A stretch of 64,000 bases of DNA from an uncultured Blautia sp. Lineage in GTDB: Bacteria > Bacillota > Clostridia > Lachnospirales > Lachnospiraceae. The stretch's first letter is position 1, and each line of letters starts with the position of its first letter. A program made the translations under genes and the position numbers. This document shows positions 33,887 through 43,285 of the stretch, piece by piece. The stretch spans positions 65,861-129,860 of the forward strand of contig CALBGI010000068.1 in assembly GCA_937893675.1 (NCBI GenBank), read 5' to 3'. The notes below the pieces were generated by a model that ran no database searches, was not told where the DNA came from, and worked only from the letters and a program-made list of their open reading frames with translations.

Positions 33887-36328
33887 TCATTTTACAGAAA
33901 ATATCAGTTCTTTTTTTGCCGCCTGCACCTGCACGGTATCGCCCCGTTTGATGTGCCCTTCCAGGATTTCGTTTGCAAGACGGTCTTCTACCTTTGTCTG
34001 GATCGCACGGCGAAGGGGCCTTGCCCCATACTTGCTGTCAAAACCGGCTTCCGCCAGAAGGTCTTTGGCCGCTCCGGTCACCTTGAGCTCGATTTCCAGC
34101 TGCTCCCTGCAGCGCTTTTTCAGCGACTCCAGGAGAATTCCCACGATCTGACGGATATGCTGTGGGTTCAGTGCATGGAATACGATGATCTCATCGATCC
34201 GGTTGAGGAACTCCGGCTTGAACATCCGGCGCACTTCCTCCATGACCCCGGATTTCATAAACTGATAATCCCGTTTTTCATCTGTCCCGGATACAAAGCC
34301 CAGACGCTTTGGCTCGATGATCGCCTGCGCTCCTGCGTTGGAGGTCATGATGATGATCGTCTGTTTGAAATCCACCTTGCGCCCCTGGGCATCTGTGATG
34401 TGTCCGTCGTCCAGCACCTGCAGAAGAATGTTAAACACATCCGGGTGCGCTTTTTCTATCTCATCAAACAGGATCACACTGTAGGGGTTGCGGCGCACCT
34501 TTTCGCTGAGCTGACCGCCCTCATCGTAGCCGACATAGCCGGGAGGTGAGCCAATAAGCTTCGAGACGCTGTGCTTCTCCATATACTCGGACATGTCCAC
34601 ACGGATCATGGCCTGCTCGCTTCCAAACACCGCCTGCGCAAGCGCCTTGGAAAGCTCTGTTTTTCCCACGCCGGTCGGCCCCAGAAACAGAAAGGAGCCA
34701 ATGGGGCGACCCGGGTCTTTGAGACCTACCCGCCCTCGCTTCACTGCCTGCGCAACCGCCGCAACCGCTTCCTCCTGCCCGATCACCCGCTTGTGCAGCT
34801 CCTTTTCCAGATTGGCAAGACGTCTGGTTTCCCCTTCGGTGAGCCGCTGTACCGGAATTTTGGTCCAGTCGGAGACGATCTTTGCCACGGCTGCCTCATC
34901 CACAGTCAGTGAACGGCGGTTCCTGCTCCGGTTTGCTTTTTCTTTTTTCTGCTGCAGCAGGGCTTCCGCCTCTTTTTGTTTTTCCTGCAGCTCTCTGGCA
35001 AGAACAAGGTCCGCCTGCTTCACCGCCTCTTCCTTTGCTTTGAGAAGTTCCCGGATGTCAAGCTCAAGCTGTGTAATTTCCGGCGCTTTGCCGCAGCCGG
35101 AAAGGCGCACTCTGGAAGCAGCCTCATCTATGATATCAATGGCTTTGTCCGGCAAAAAACGGTCGTTGATGTAGCGCACCGCCATTTTGACTGCCGCGCT
35201 GATCGCCTCGTCCTCTATTTTTACCTTATGATGGGCCTCGTAGTAGGGGCGCAGGCCCTTTAGAATGGCAACCGTCTCCTCTTCTTTCGGCTCCTCCACC
35301 GTGACGGGCTGGAACCTCCGCTCCAGAGCCGCGTCCTTTTCAATATATTTGCGGTATTCCTCCAGGGTGGTCGCGCCGATGAGCTGGATTTCCCCCCGGG
35401 AAAGAGACGGCTTCAGGATATTGGATGCGTCCAGCGCACCCTCGGCGCCGCCCGCCCCGATAATGGTATGAAGCTCATCAATAAAAAGAAAAATCCCCTG
35501 ATGCTCCCGCACCTCGTTTACCACATTGCGGATACGTTCTTCAAACTCGCCCCGGTACTTGCTTCCCGCAACCATACCGGACAGATCCAGGACCACAACC
35601 CGCTTATTCTGCACCGATTCCGGAACCATGCCGGAGACGATCTGCTGGGCAAGCCCTTCCACAATGGCAGTCTTGCCCACACCCGGCTCTCCCACCAGGC
35701 AAGGGTTGTTCTTGGTCCGTCGGGAAAGGATCTGGATCAGACGGTTGATCTGTTCCTCTCTTCCGATCACCGGATCCAGCTTTCCTTCTGCTGCCAGCGC
35801 GGTTAAATCCCGGCTGTACTGGTCAAGGACCGGCGTTGCCGTCCCTCTTTTTTCTCTGGCAGACTGCAGCTTCTCGCTGATTTTTTCGCCTTCCATCCCC
35901 ATGGCCGTCAGCACACCTGCATACAGCTTCTGGATATTCACGCCCATCGTGTATAAAAGTCTGGTTGCCACACAGTCGCTCTCTTTGAGCATCGCGAGGA
36001 GCAGATGCTCGGTTCCTGTCAGAGCCTGCCCGAAGCCTTCTGCCTCCGCAGCCGCATTCTCTATGATCTTTTGCGCCTGCGGACTGTAGCCCGGCTGACT
36101 TTTTTCCAAAAGATTCCCCGAAGGTGCGATCAGTTTGTCAATAAGCTCCAGGAGCTTCTCCTGTTCCACCCCGAACTCTTCCAAAACCCGCCCGGCAGTT
36201 CCCGAAGGCTCCTTCAAGAGTCCAGCGAGGATATGCTCTGTCCCCACATACCCATGCCCTCGCGTACCGGCCATTTTTTCGCCCAGAGAAAGGGCTTTTG
36301 CAGCCTGCCTGGTAAATCGTTCCCTCAT
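33887..36328 (-). CDS. clpC: ClpC-type ATP-dependent unfoldase
   Basis: Hsp100 partner of ClpP, 813 residues. The N domain with two Clp repeats (FTRQAAKALSLGEKM, GTEHILAGLL, later GTEHLLLAML), D1 with GEPGVGKTAIVEG, a middle segment, D2 with GPTGVGKTELSKAL, and sensor/arginine regions are all present. The ClpP-binding tripeptide loop (VGF type) lies near KRLGFVSG. The middle segment KEEAVKQADLVLARELQEKQ aligns with the UVR motif but is degenerate. It follows a GntR gene by nine bases instead of the ctsR-mcsA-mcsB set seen in Bacillus. Confidence 0.95.
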   Translation of the reverse strand: MRERFTRQAAKALSLGEKMAGTRGHGYVGTEHILAGLLKEPSGTAGRVLEEFGVEQEKLLELIDKLIAPSGNLLEKSQPGYSPQAQKIIENAAAEAEGFGQALTGTEHLLLAMLKESDCVATRLLYTMGVNIQKLYAGVLTAMGMEGEKISEKLQSAREKRGTATPVLDQYSRDLTALAAEGKLDPVIGREEQINRLIQILSRRTKNNPCLVGEPGVGKTAIVEGLAQQIVSGMVPESVQNKRVVVLDLSGMVAGSKYRGEFEERIRNVVNEVREHQGIFLFIDELHTIIGAGGAEGALDASNILKPSLSRGEIQLIGATTLEEYRKYIEKDAALERRFQPVTVEEPKEEETVAILKGLRPYYEAHHKVKIEDEAISAAVKMAVRYINDRFLPDKAIDIIDEAASRVRLSGCGKAPEITQLELDIRELLKAKEEAVKQADLVLARELQEKQKEAEALLQQKKEKANRSRNRRSLTVDEAAVAKIVSDWTKIPVQRLTEGETRRLANLEKELHKRVIGQEEAVAAVAQAVKRGRVGLKDPGRPIGSFLFLGPTGVGKTELSKALAQAVFGSEQAMIRVDMSEYMEKHSVSKLIGSPPGYVGYDEGGQLSEKVRRNPYSVILFDEIEKAHPDVFNILLQVLDDGHITDAQGRKVDFKQTIIIMTSNAGAQAIIEPKRLGFVSGTDEKRDYQFMKSGVMEEVRRMFKPEFLNRIDEIIVFHALNPQHIRQIVGILLESLKKRCREQLEIELKVTGAAKDLLAEAGFDSKYGARPLRRAIQTKVEDRLANEILEGHIKRGDTVQVQAAKKELIFSVK

Positions 36329-36337
36329 AAAATCCTC

Positions 36338-36715
36338 CTATTTCTCAATTCCATATTCCTCATAAATCTCATCGATCAGCTGATGTACCTCTTCCCGGCT
36401 GACTTTGCGGCAGCAGCCTCTTGCAAGAGCGATCATCAGATTATTCTTCATTTCCTCCAAAGCGCTTATTTTATCCATATCTACGGCGATGACCGCGCCT
36501 TTTCTTCTGTCAATGGATACAAAGCCCTGCTGACGCAGAAGGGCGTAGGCCTTATTCACCGTGTGCATGTTGATCCCGATCGTATCCGCAAGCTGCCGGA
36601 CAGATGGGAGGGAATCTCCTTCGTGAAGCCTGGATGTGGCAATCCCCATGATGATCTGATTGGTGAGCTGCATATAAATGGCCTCATCACTGCTGAAATC
36701 TATCTCTATAACCAT
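36338..36715 (-). CDS. GntR-family regulator upstream of clpC
   Basis: A 125-residue YtrA-type winged-helix protein (VIEIDFSSDEAIYMQL; LPSVRQLADTIGINMHTVNK) with a short tail. AGGAGGATATCAT fixes the ATG at 36715. Its stop lies nine bases before clpC, making it first gene of that operon. It may control clpC, replacing CtsR, or act on other genes. It resembles the other short GntR at 15739-16110 but belongs to no ABC operon here. Confidence 0.9.
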   Translation of the reverse strand: MVIEIDFSSDEAIYMQLTNQIIMGIATSRLHEGDSLPSVRQLADTIGINMHTVNKAYALLRQQGFVSIDRRKGAVIAVDMDKISALEEMKNNLMIALARGCCRKVSREEVHQLIDEIYEEYGIEK

Positions 36716-36789
36716 ATGATATCCTCCTTTGTGCCCAGACATACTTCCTGTACTGCTTTGTGCTCCATGCCCGAGATTTTGTTATAGAT

Positions 36790-36818
36790 ATGATAGCACA
36801 ATTCTCCTTTTTTGAAAA
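36790..36818 (-). promoter_or_regulatory. Promoter of the GntR-clpC operon
   Basis: Extended -10 TGCTATCAT with a weak -35 TTTTCA 17 bases upstream on the minus strand; no CIRCE or clear CtsR repeat is visible nearby. Confidence 0.5.
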
Positions 36819-36863
36819 CACCAAATTCCATAACAAAACGGAGTCCTTTTCCATGATAAAGAA

Positions 36864-36888
36864 ACCGGGGCACATTTCCTGCCCCGGT
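36864..36888 (-). terminator. Terminator of the purEMND-sseB operon
   Basis: A 9-bp GC-rich stem (ACCGGGGCA / TGCCCCGGT) with a seven-base loop, followed by TTTCTTTATC on the minus strand, 11 bases past the sseB stop. Confidence 0.8.
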
Positions 36889-36899
36889 CTGCGTTTTTC

Positions 36900-37667
36900 T
36901 CAATTTCCCAGAATTTTCTGCATTTGTCCTTTGTTCAGAATGAGATTGAATCCCATGGGATTCAGCACAAAGGCCTCCGCCTGGGGGATCATCACTGTCA
37001 GAAGTTTTGCAAAAGGAACCTTCGCCAGGCGAAATTTCTTGTCCCGCGCGAACTTCTGGAACTCCATCACATCAGAAAACACCGGATGAAGAATCTTGTC
37101 GTCTTTTCCCTTCAAATACGGTACGTTCACCTTCTTCGGGTCATTCTCATCCACAGCCATGGCAATGAGAAATTCGGATTTGCGAAGATTTGCCAGAAAC
37201 TCTTCCTCCAGCTCCCTCATATCCCCGCGCTCTTCCGGTTTTACCGGACGTCTTAAGGCCTGCATAAAATAAATGCCGGACAGCTGCAGGGTGGGATTCA
37301 ACAGCGGACGTTTCGCCGGCTCCAGCTGGCTGTGATCCGCCTGCTTTGCAATGTGAGACAGCTCCACTTCGATCTGTTCCTCTCCGTCGTTCCAGACAAC
37401 GCTGTTCACGCCGATCCCGTAAAGTGTCCCGTAAAATTTCGGAAAATCCTTATTCTCATACTTCATTCCCATAAGAAGGATTTTATCATTGAGAAGATTT
37501 TTTCCGTATTCTTTAATTTCCTCCTCCGTGGCAAAAATCCACGCCTGGTCATTAAAGGTTTCTGAGTCGCAGGTCACATAGGGAAGCTTTGTTGCCTGGG
37601 AAAAGGCCACAAAAAATTCCTTCCGTGTCTGCAGCTCTTTGATTGCTTCTTTTTCTGTGATTGCCAT
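36900..37667 (-). CDS. SseB-domain protein
   Basis: A 255-residue soluble protein. The N-terminal half resembles the SseB/YseP domain (FFVAFSQATKLPYVTCDSE, IFATEEEIKEYGKNLL), and a second copy-like part begins LRKSEFLIAMAVDENDP and ends FAKLLTVMIPQAEAFVLNPM. Function is unknown; enterobacterial SseB was linked to serine sensitivity. It starts five bases after purD and is the last gene of the purine operon. Confidence 0.85.
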   Translation of the reverse strand: MAITEKEAIKELQTRKEFFVAFSQATKLPYVTCDSETFNDQAWIFATEEEIKEYGKNLLNDKILLMGMKYENKDFPKFYGTLYGIGVNSVVWNDGEEQIEVELSHIAKQADHSQLEPAKRPLLNPTLQLSGIYFMQALRRPVKPEERGDMRELEEEFLANLRKSEFLIAMAVDENDPKKVNVPYLKGKDDKILHPVFSDVMEFQKFARDKKFRLAKVPFAKLLTVMIPQAEAFVLNPMGFNLILNKGQMQKILGN

Positions 37668-37672
37668 CTCTC

Positions 37673-38953
37673 TTACCTCTCTGCCTCGTCGATCGCTTTT
37701 CCGATGTCATGGCGCATATATTTATTCGCAAAGGAAATCCACTCCGTCGCCTCATAAGCGTTCTTCCTTGCCTCTTTCAGATCGCTTCCTGTGGCGGTGA
37801 TGCCAAGAACACGGCCGCCGTTCGTCACGATCTGTCCATCTTTTAATTTTGTTCCCGCGTGGAAACAGTAATAACCGTCTTTTCCCTCAAAATTCTCAAA
37901 CCCGTACATGGGGATGCCTTTTTCGTATTTTACCGGATATCCTTCGCTCGCCAGGACCACACAGACTGCCGCATTGTCCTCAAACTGCAGGTCAATCTTG
38001 TCCAGGGTTCCGTCCACGCAGGCCTCCATCACCTCAATGATGTCGTTCTTCATACGCGGAAGCACTACCTGCGCCTCCGGATCGCCAAATCTTGCGTTGT
38101 ATTCCAGCACCTTCGGACCATCTGCCGTCAGCATGAGACCGAAGAAAATGATGCCCTTGAAGGGGCGGCCCTCCGCTGCCATGGCATCAACCGTCGCCTG
38201 GTACACATATTTTCTGCAGAATTCATCCACCTCTTCTGTGTAGAAGGGGCTTGGGGAAAAGGTTCCCATTCCGCCGGTATTCAGGCCCTGATCTCCATCC
38301 ATGGCGCGCTTGTGATCCTGGGCGGAAGTCATGGTCTTGATGGTCTTTCCGTCCACAAAGGAGAGCACGGAAACCTCCCGGCCTGTCATAAACTCTTCGA
38401 TCACCATGGTATTTCCGGCGGAGCCAAATTTTTTGTCTTCCATAATTTCTTTGACGCCTGCCTCTGCTTCCTCAAGCGTATTGCAGATCAGCACGCCCTT
38501 CCCCAGCGCAAGGCCGTCGGCCTTCAGCACGATCGGAAATTTTGCCTGCGTGCGAAGATAGGCAAGCGCTTCCCCTGCATCGTCAAAATTTTCATAAGCC
38601 GCTGTAGGGATGTTGTATTTTTTCATCAGATCCTTGGAAAATGCCTTGGAGCCCTCCAGAATAGCCGCGTTTTTGCGGGGACCGAACACACGGAGTCCGC
38701 GCGCCTCAAACACGTCCACAATTCCGCCCACCAGCGGGTCGTCCATACCGATAATGGTCAGATCCACCTGCTTCTCCTGGGCGAAGTCTGCCAGGCGCTC
38801 AAACTCCATGGCGCCGATGTCTACGCACTGGGCAATCCGGGAAATTCCGGCATTGCCGGGCGCACAGTAAATCTTGTCCACTTTTTTGCTCTTTGCCACG
38901 CTCCAGGCAATGGCATGCTCCCGGCCGCCGCTGCCAACGATAAGTACTTTCAT
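37673..38953 (-). CDS. purD: Phosphoribosylamine-glycine ligase
   Basis: Second step of purine synthesis, joining glycine to phosphoribosylamine with ATP. 426 residues: VLIVGSGGREHAIAWSVAKS at the start, ATP-grasp core with VLKADGLALGKGVLICNT, and the metal site YNARFGDPEAQVVLPRM. It lies between purN and sseB in the operon. Confidence 0.98.
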   Translation of the reverse strand: MKVLIVGSGGREHAIAWSVAKSKKVDKIYCAPGNAGISRIAQCVDIGAMEFERLADFAQEKQVDLTIIGMDDPLVGGIVDVFEARGLRVFGPRKNAAILEGSKAFSKDLMKKYNIPTAAYENFDDAGEALAYLRTQAKFPIVLKADGLALGKGVLICNTLEEAEAGVKEIMEDKKFGSAGNTMVIEEFMTGREVSVLSFVDGKTIKTMTSAQDHKRAMDGDQGLNTGGMGTFSPSPFYTEEVDEFCRKYVYQATVDAMAAEGRPFKGIIFFGLMLTADGPKVLEYNARFGDPEAQVVLPRMKNDIIEVMEACVDGTLDKIDLQFEDNAAVCVVLASEGYPVKYEKGIPMYGFENFEGKDGYYCFHAGTKLKDGQIVTNGGRVLGITATGSDLKEARKNAYEATEWISFANKYMRHDIGKAIDEAER

Positions 38954-38957
38954 ATCC

Positions 38958-39584
38958 CTACTCCTTTATCTCTGCTCGTCCGTCTTTCACCTGTACTTTA
39001 TTATTTGCGATCAAATCTATGGCTCTGGGAAGAAGCTTCCACTCTGCCTCCTCCATCACCCGGCGCTGAAGGAGCTCCGGCGTATCGCCCGGCTGTACTT
39101 CCACTGCCTTCTGCAAAAGAATGGGCCCGGTATCTGTTCCGGCGTCCACGAAATGCACCGTGGCGCCGGTCACCTTCACGCCTCTTGCCAGAACGCCCTC
39201 ATGCACGCGCAGCCCATAATAGCCGACGCCGCAGAACGAGGGGATCAGGGAGGGATGGATGTTGATGATCCGGTTCGGATACGCATTGACGATCATTTCC
39301 GGAATGGCTACCAAAAAGCCCGCCAGCACTACCAGATCCACCTGGCTGTCCTGAAGCTTTTTCAGAAGCGCCTTATGAAATTCCCCGCGGCTGTCATAAT
39401 CCTTGGGAGAAATACACACAGCCTCCACTCCGTGCTCCCTGGCGCGGGTGAGCGCATACGCGCCCGCATTGTTGCTGATGACAAGCTCCACCCGGGCATT
39501 GGTGATCTCGTGGTTCTTGACCGCGTCCAGGATCGCCTGCAGGTTGGTTCCGCCTCCGGAAACCAAAACGCCTATTTTCAGCAT
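38958..39584 (-). CDS. purN: Phosphoribosylglycinamide formyltransferase
   Basis: Transfers formyl from 10-formyltetrahydrofolate to GAR. 208 residues with SGGGTNLQAILDAV (phosphate binding), catalytic histidine in INIHPSLIPSFCG and aspartate in FVDAGTDTGPIL. Its start overlaps purM by seven bases. Confidence 0.98.
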   Translation of the reverse strand: MLKIGVLVSGGGTNLQAILDAVKNHEITNARVELVISNNAGAYALTRAREHGVEAVCISPKDYDSRGEFHKALLKKLQDSQVDLVVLAGFLVAIPEMIVNAYPNRIINIHPSLIPSFCGVGYYGLRVHEGVLARGVKVTGATVHFVDAGTDTGPILLQKAVEVQPGDTPELLQRRVMEEAEWKLLPRAIDLIANNKVQVKDGRAEIKE

Positions 39585-40603
39585 AAGGTCACTCCCTTTT
39601 CGCCGTCTTCGATCTTGCCGATGATATACGGAGTATCTCCGGCTTCCTTCATGGCCGCCATTGCCTTGTCCACATCTGCCGGCGCTACAGCCACGATCAT
39701 GCCGATTCCCATGTTGAAGGTATTGTACATCATCTGTTCCTCGATATCGCCTTTTTCTGCCATGAGAGTGAACACCGGCGGAATGGGATAGCTGTCCTTC
39801 TGGATCACTGCGCGCACGCCTTCCTTCAGCATACGGGGCACGTTCTCGTAGAAACCGCCGCCGGTGATGTGGCTGCAGGCTTTGACCGTCACTCCTGCGT
39901 TTTTCACATTTTTGAGAGCTTTTACATAGATGCGGGTCGGTGCAAGAAGCGCCTCGCCCAAGGTTTTTCCAAGCTCTTCATAATATGTATCCAGAGACTG
40001 TCTTGTCATCTCAAACACCTTGCGCACCAGAGAAAAACCGTTGCTGTGCACACCGGTGGATGCCATACCGATCAGAATATCGCCGGCTTTCAGATCCTCT
40101 CCGGTGATCATATCCTTCTTGTCGCACACGCCCACTGCAAAGCCGGCCAGGTCATAATCCTCCTCCGGCATCAGGCCCGGATGCTCTGCGGTCTCTCCGC
40201 CGATCAGGGCAGCCTCAGACTGAAGGCATCCCTCTGCCACGCCGCTCACGATAGAAGCAATCTTTTCCGGATAGTTCTTGCCGCAGGCAATATAGTCAAG
40301 GAAGAACAGTGGCTCTCCGCCTGCACAGGCGATATCATTGACACACATGGCGACCGCATCAATGCCGATGGTGTCGTGCTTGTCCATGAGCATGGCAAGC
40401 TTCACCTTGGTTCCGCAGCCGTCGGTTCCCGACAGCAGCACCGGTTCTTCCATTTCTTTGATCTTTGCCAGGGAGAAGGCGCCGGAAAATCCGCCCAGGC
40501 CTCCCAGCACTTCCTCGCGCATGGTTTTCTTTACATGTTCTTTCATCAATTCCACGGAACGATAGCCCGCTTCGATATCCACTCCAGCTTTCTTGTAATC
40601 CAT
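39578..40603 (-). CDS. purM: Phosphoribosylformylglycinamidine cyclo-ligase (AIR synthetase)
   Basis: Closes the imidazole ring to give AIR. 341 residues: MDYKKAGVDIEAGYRSVELMK, GGFSGAF, LSGTDGCGTKVKLA, CVNDIACAGGEPLFFLDYIA and LIGGETAEHPGLM are family signatures. The ATG at 40603 has GGGAGGTGCATT; an ATG at 40639 inside purE is in frame but lacks a site. Confidence 0.98.
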   Translation of the reverse strand: MDYKKAGVDIEAGYRSVELMKEHVKKTMREEVLGGLGGFSGAFSLAKIKEMEEPVLLSGTDGCGTKVKLAMLMDKHDTIGIDAVAMCVNDIACAGGEPLFFLDYIACGKNYPEKIASIVSGVAEGCLQSEAALIGGETAEHPGLMPEEDYDLAGFAVGVCDKKDMITGEDLKAGDILIGMASTGVHSNGFSLVRKVFEMTRQSLDTYYEELGKTLGEALLAPTRIYVKALKNVKNAGVTVKACSHITGGGFYENVPRMLKEGVRAVIQKDSYPIPPVFTLMAEKGDIEEQMMYNTFNMGIGMIVAVAPADVDKAMAAMKEAGDTPYIIGKIEDGEKGVTLC

Positions 40604-40619
40604 AATGCACCTCCCAGGC

Positions 40620-41120
40620 TTAGTAATTTTTATATCCAACTTCCTGTAATCTTGCGTCTTTGGCCTCTACCTGCTCCTTCAGCTCCTGGCTGTAGGCTTT
40701 GAGTCTCTCAAGAAGCTCTGCATCCGAAGTCGCCAGGATCTTTGCGGCCAGAAGACCGGCATTTGCCCCGCCGTTGATCGCCACGGTAGCCACCGGAATC
40801 CCGGAAGGCATCTGTACAATGGAGTACAGGGAGTCCCTGCCGCCCAGAGAAGTGGTGTGCATGGGGATTCCGATCACAGGCATGGGGAAGATCGCCGCGC
40901 ACATTCCCGGCAGATGTGCTGCCATTCCAGCTCCTGCAATGATAACTTTAAAGCCTTTCTCTTCTGCTGTCTTCGCATACTCAAAAAACACATCCGGTTC
41001 TCTGTGTGCAGAAATGATTTTCATTTCAAAATCAATTCCAAGCTTCTCCAAAATGTCTGCCGCTTTCTGCATTACCGGCATATCTGAATCGCTGCCCATC
41101 ACAATTCCTACTTTTGCCAT
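40620..41120 (-). CDS. purE: N5-carboxyaminoimidazole ribonucleotide mutase
   Basis: Class I PurE of 166 residues: VGIVMGSDSDMPVM, the catalytic SAHREPD, and GIPMHTTSLGGRDSLYSIVQ. First gene of purE-purM-purN-purD-sseB. AGGAGAACAGAC fixes the ATG at 41120. Class I implies a PurK partner elsewhere; purK, purC, purF, purL and purH are not in the window. Confidence 0.97.
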   Translation of the reverse strand: MAKVGIVMGSDSDMPVMQKAADILEKLGIDFEMKIISAHREPDVFFEYAKTAEEKGFKVIIAGAGMAAHLPGMCAAIFPMPVIGIPMHTTSLGGRDSLYSIVQMPSGIPVATVAINGGANAGLLAAKILATSDAELLERLKAYSQELKEQVEAKDARLQEVGYKNY

Positions 41121-41164
41121 GTCTGTTCTCCTTTTGTGTATATGAAATTTTTTATTCCAATAAG

Positions 41165-41214
41165 GGGGCCAATACCCCGCATAAATTCTACTAGAAGTTA
41201 CCTGCACCTGTCAA
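41165..41214 (-). promoter_or_regulatory. Promoter and leader hairpin of the pur operon
   Basis: TTGACA (41209-41214), 18 bases, TAGAAT (41185-41190) on the minus strand. The first transcribed bases contain a short GGGG/CCCC hairpin (41165-41178). No purine riboswitch is recognisable in the short leader. Confidence 0.75.
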
Positions 41215-43250
41215 GAATTTTGCTCAAAAGGCTCGTTTAATTTTTCCGTGCCCGCAAGTACAAAACGCCCGTTTTCAATGATGGAAACACCTTCCCCCTC
41301 ATCGTCAATGACCCGGATGCTTCCCAGCTCGTCATAGGGAATGGTGATATCCGTGTGGCAGCCGAAATACGCCAGACTCACATCATCCTTGCGCATATCG
41401 GAAATCTCATTGTCTCTGGCGATGATCTCCTTGCCGTCGGGATTGTACACCGGCGTGTCCTCTGCCCAGCTGTAGCAGGTGTCGCCCACTGCAAAGTGAG
41501 GTCCCATCTTTTCTGCAATAAGAATGGGAAGCTTGTCTGCAATGCCGTATTTCTGTGCCGCCACATAGGCCGTGGTGTTGGTTCCGATGGCAAACTCGCC
41601 CATGGCGATCCTGGGATGATGAAACAGGATGTTGTCCTCAATGTATTTGCGGTTTTCCTCCTCGTTTTCAAAATTAGCGCAGGAGTAATCAATGACCTGT
41701 CCGCAGTCAAACACCAGCTTCAGATCCAGGAATTTGAGCCCGTTTAAGTAAACCTCCTTCACATGAAGGATTCCGCCTGTTCCTGCAAGCATGGGGGAGG
41801 TAAAGACCTCGCCCACCGGGATGTTCACATCTGCCACGCAGTTTTCAAAGTTTGTCTCCTTCTCCGGATGCTTCAATGGATGCAGATGGATCAAAAGATC
41901 TGTCTCATTGTCTCCTTTTCCTTTTACCTCCACCCATTCGCAGGTATCCAGCGTGTCTATGATCTTCTGCTGCACATTCTGGTAAAGCGTATAATCCAGA
42001 TTATTGATCTTCACAATTTCCCTAAAGATCGCCTCGTAATCCCCGCCGATCTCCGGAACCGGATAGGCAATGATCGTAAAGCTTCGCTCATCCCCTTTGA
42101 TATAGCGGTTCACGATCTGACCGGATTCATTGTCAAGCTCCAGCGACAGCTTCTGCTGAGCCTCTGTGTAAGAAAGCGCCTCTTTTTTGCTCTCCGGCAA
42201 AAAGGGCTTCTCCCCGAAGGTCTCAATGCAGGCCGGCCCGCCGTGGACCTCTGCCAGATCTTTATATTTTTCGTAGGCATTCTGCATGGCCCGCAGCTTT
42301 CGCTGCACAAAATCGCTGTCAAGGAACAGCGCGCTGTCCTGACGGTGATCGTAATCATACTGCGCATTGGCAATTCCGCCGGTGTACCCCACGCGATGAT
42401 ATCCCTTTTTGCTGACCGCATGGGTGGCATGACGATAGATCACAGGGGAAAGCCCCATGTTTGCAAACTGCTGCACCGCCGCGCGGACCATGCGCTCAAA
42501 GCCCAGGTTATAACGGATGTTCACGGTTTTCTTTTTGCTCATATCCTTGCGCCCGGCGATAAAGCCAATGCGGTAACCTTCCGTGTAGGTCCGCGCCATA
42601 TCGTCTATCTCTTCCTGAGAAAGTGAATTCAAAAAACGCGCCGCGCCCAGCTCATTTTCCGAAACAAACTCGCCGTAACGGTACAGATAGCGCAGATCCG
42701 TAAGATCGGAATCCATTACGATCCTCACCGCAAAATCCAGGGACGCATCCACACCCTCGCGGATCCTCTGCTCCATCATGTCATGGCTGTAATCATTTAC
42801 GTAAGAGCAGAGGATCTTTTTTACGGCTTCCGCACCGGGAAGCTCCTCCTGTGTAAAAGCGGAATATACCTCCAGAAACAGTTCCAGGGTCACTGTCATA
42901 TCCCAGATGCGGTTTTCAAAGGCGTACACAACAGCGCCTCTGAGCTCCCCGTAGAGAAAACAAAGCGCAGCTCCGTACTCTCCCAGCGCGCTTGCCGCAT
43001 AAGCCGGGTTCCCGTAGCAGGTCTGATAGTTTTCCGCAAAAATATCCTCATAAAAGCTCTTGTTTTCCTCTGCCAGCTCCTGCAGCGTCTCTTCCCCCCA
43101 GGGCTTTTCCATGCGCGCCAGTGCACGGCTCAAAAAGGCTGCTTCGCTGTTAAAAAACGCACGGAAGGGCTTGGGTGCCTCCTCCTCTGTCACGATCTGC
43201 GCAACTCTCATTTTTGCAAGCGCCAGGCGCTCTGTCATCCACTCGTCCAA
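41211..43250 (-). CDS. Long M29-type aminopeptidase
   Basis: A 679-residue protein whose C-terminal 350 residues carry the M29 metal ligands: E in NIPVGEVFTSP, E in IAMGEFAIGTNTTAY, H in KMGPHFAVGDTCY and H/D in GCHTDITI. Classical M29 enzymes have about 410 residues; here about 270 extra N-terminal residues, mostly helical, precede them. A TTG start at 43250 is supported by GGAG eight bases upstream; ATG 43238 is the alternative. It likely removes N-terminal residues from peptides in the cytoplasm. Confidence 0.83.
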   Translation of the reverse strand: MDEWMTERLALAKMRVAQIVTEEEAPKPFRAFFNSEAAFLSRALARMEKPWGEETLQELAEENKSFYEDIFAENYQTCYGNPAYAASALGEYGAALCFLYGELRGAVVYAFENRIWDMTVTLELFLEVYSAFTQEELPGAEAVKKILCSYVNDYSHDMMEQRIREGVDASLDFAVRIVMDSDLTDLRYLYRYGEFVSENELGAARFLNSLSQEEIDDMARTYTEGYRIGFIAGRKDMSKKKTVNIRYNLGFERMVRAAVQQFANMGLSPVIYRHATHAVSKKGYHRVGYTGGIANAQYDYDHRQDSALFLDSDFVQRKLRAMQNAYEKYKDLAEVHGGPACIETFGEKPFLPESKKEALSYTEAQQKLSLELDNESGQIVNRYIKGDERSFTIIAYPVPEIGGDYEAIFREIVKINNLDYTLYQNVQQKIIDTLDTCEWVEVKGKGDNETDLLIHLHPLKHPEKETNFENCVADVNIPVGEVFTSPMLAGTGGILHVKEVYLNGLKFLDLKLVFDCGQVIDYSCANFENEEENRKYIEDNILFHHPRIAMGEFAIGTNTTAYVAAQKYGIADKLPILIAEKMGPHFAVGDTCYSWAEDTPVYNPDGKEIIARDNEISDMRKDDVSLAYFGCHTDITIPYDELGSIRVIDDEGEGVSIIENGRFVLAGTEKLNEPFEQNS

Positions 43251-43285
43251 AGCATTTTCTCCATTTCTCTGATTTTGTCCTGTTT

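Noticed and set aside
37859..39265. A 468-codon plus-strand frame opposite purD and purN
   Set aside because: Antisense shadow spanning two verified genes.
41121..41208. Possible purine riboswitch before purE
   Set aside because: The leader after the promoter is only about 60 bases and shows one short GGGG/CCCC hairpin, not the three-way junction of a purine or guanidine-type aptamer.
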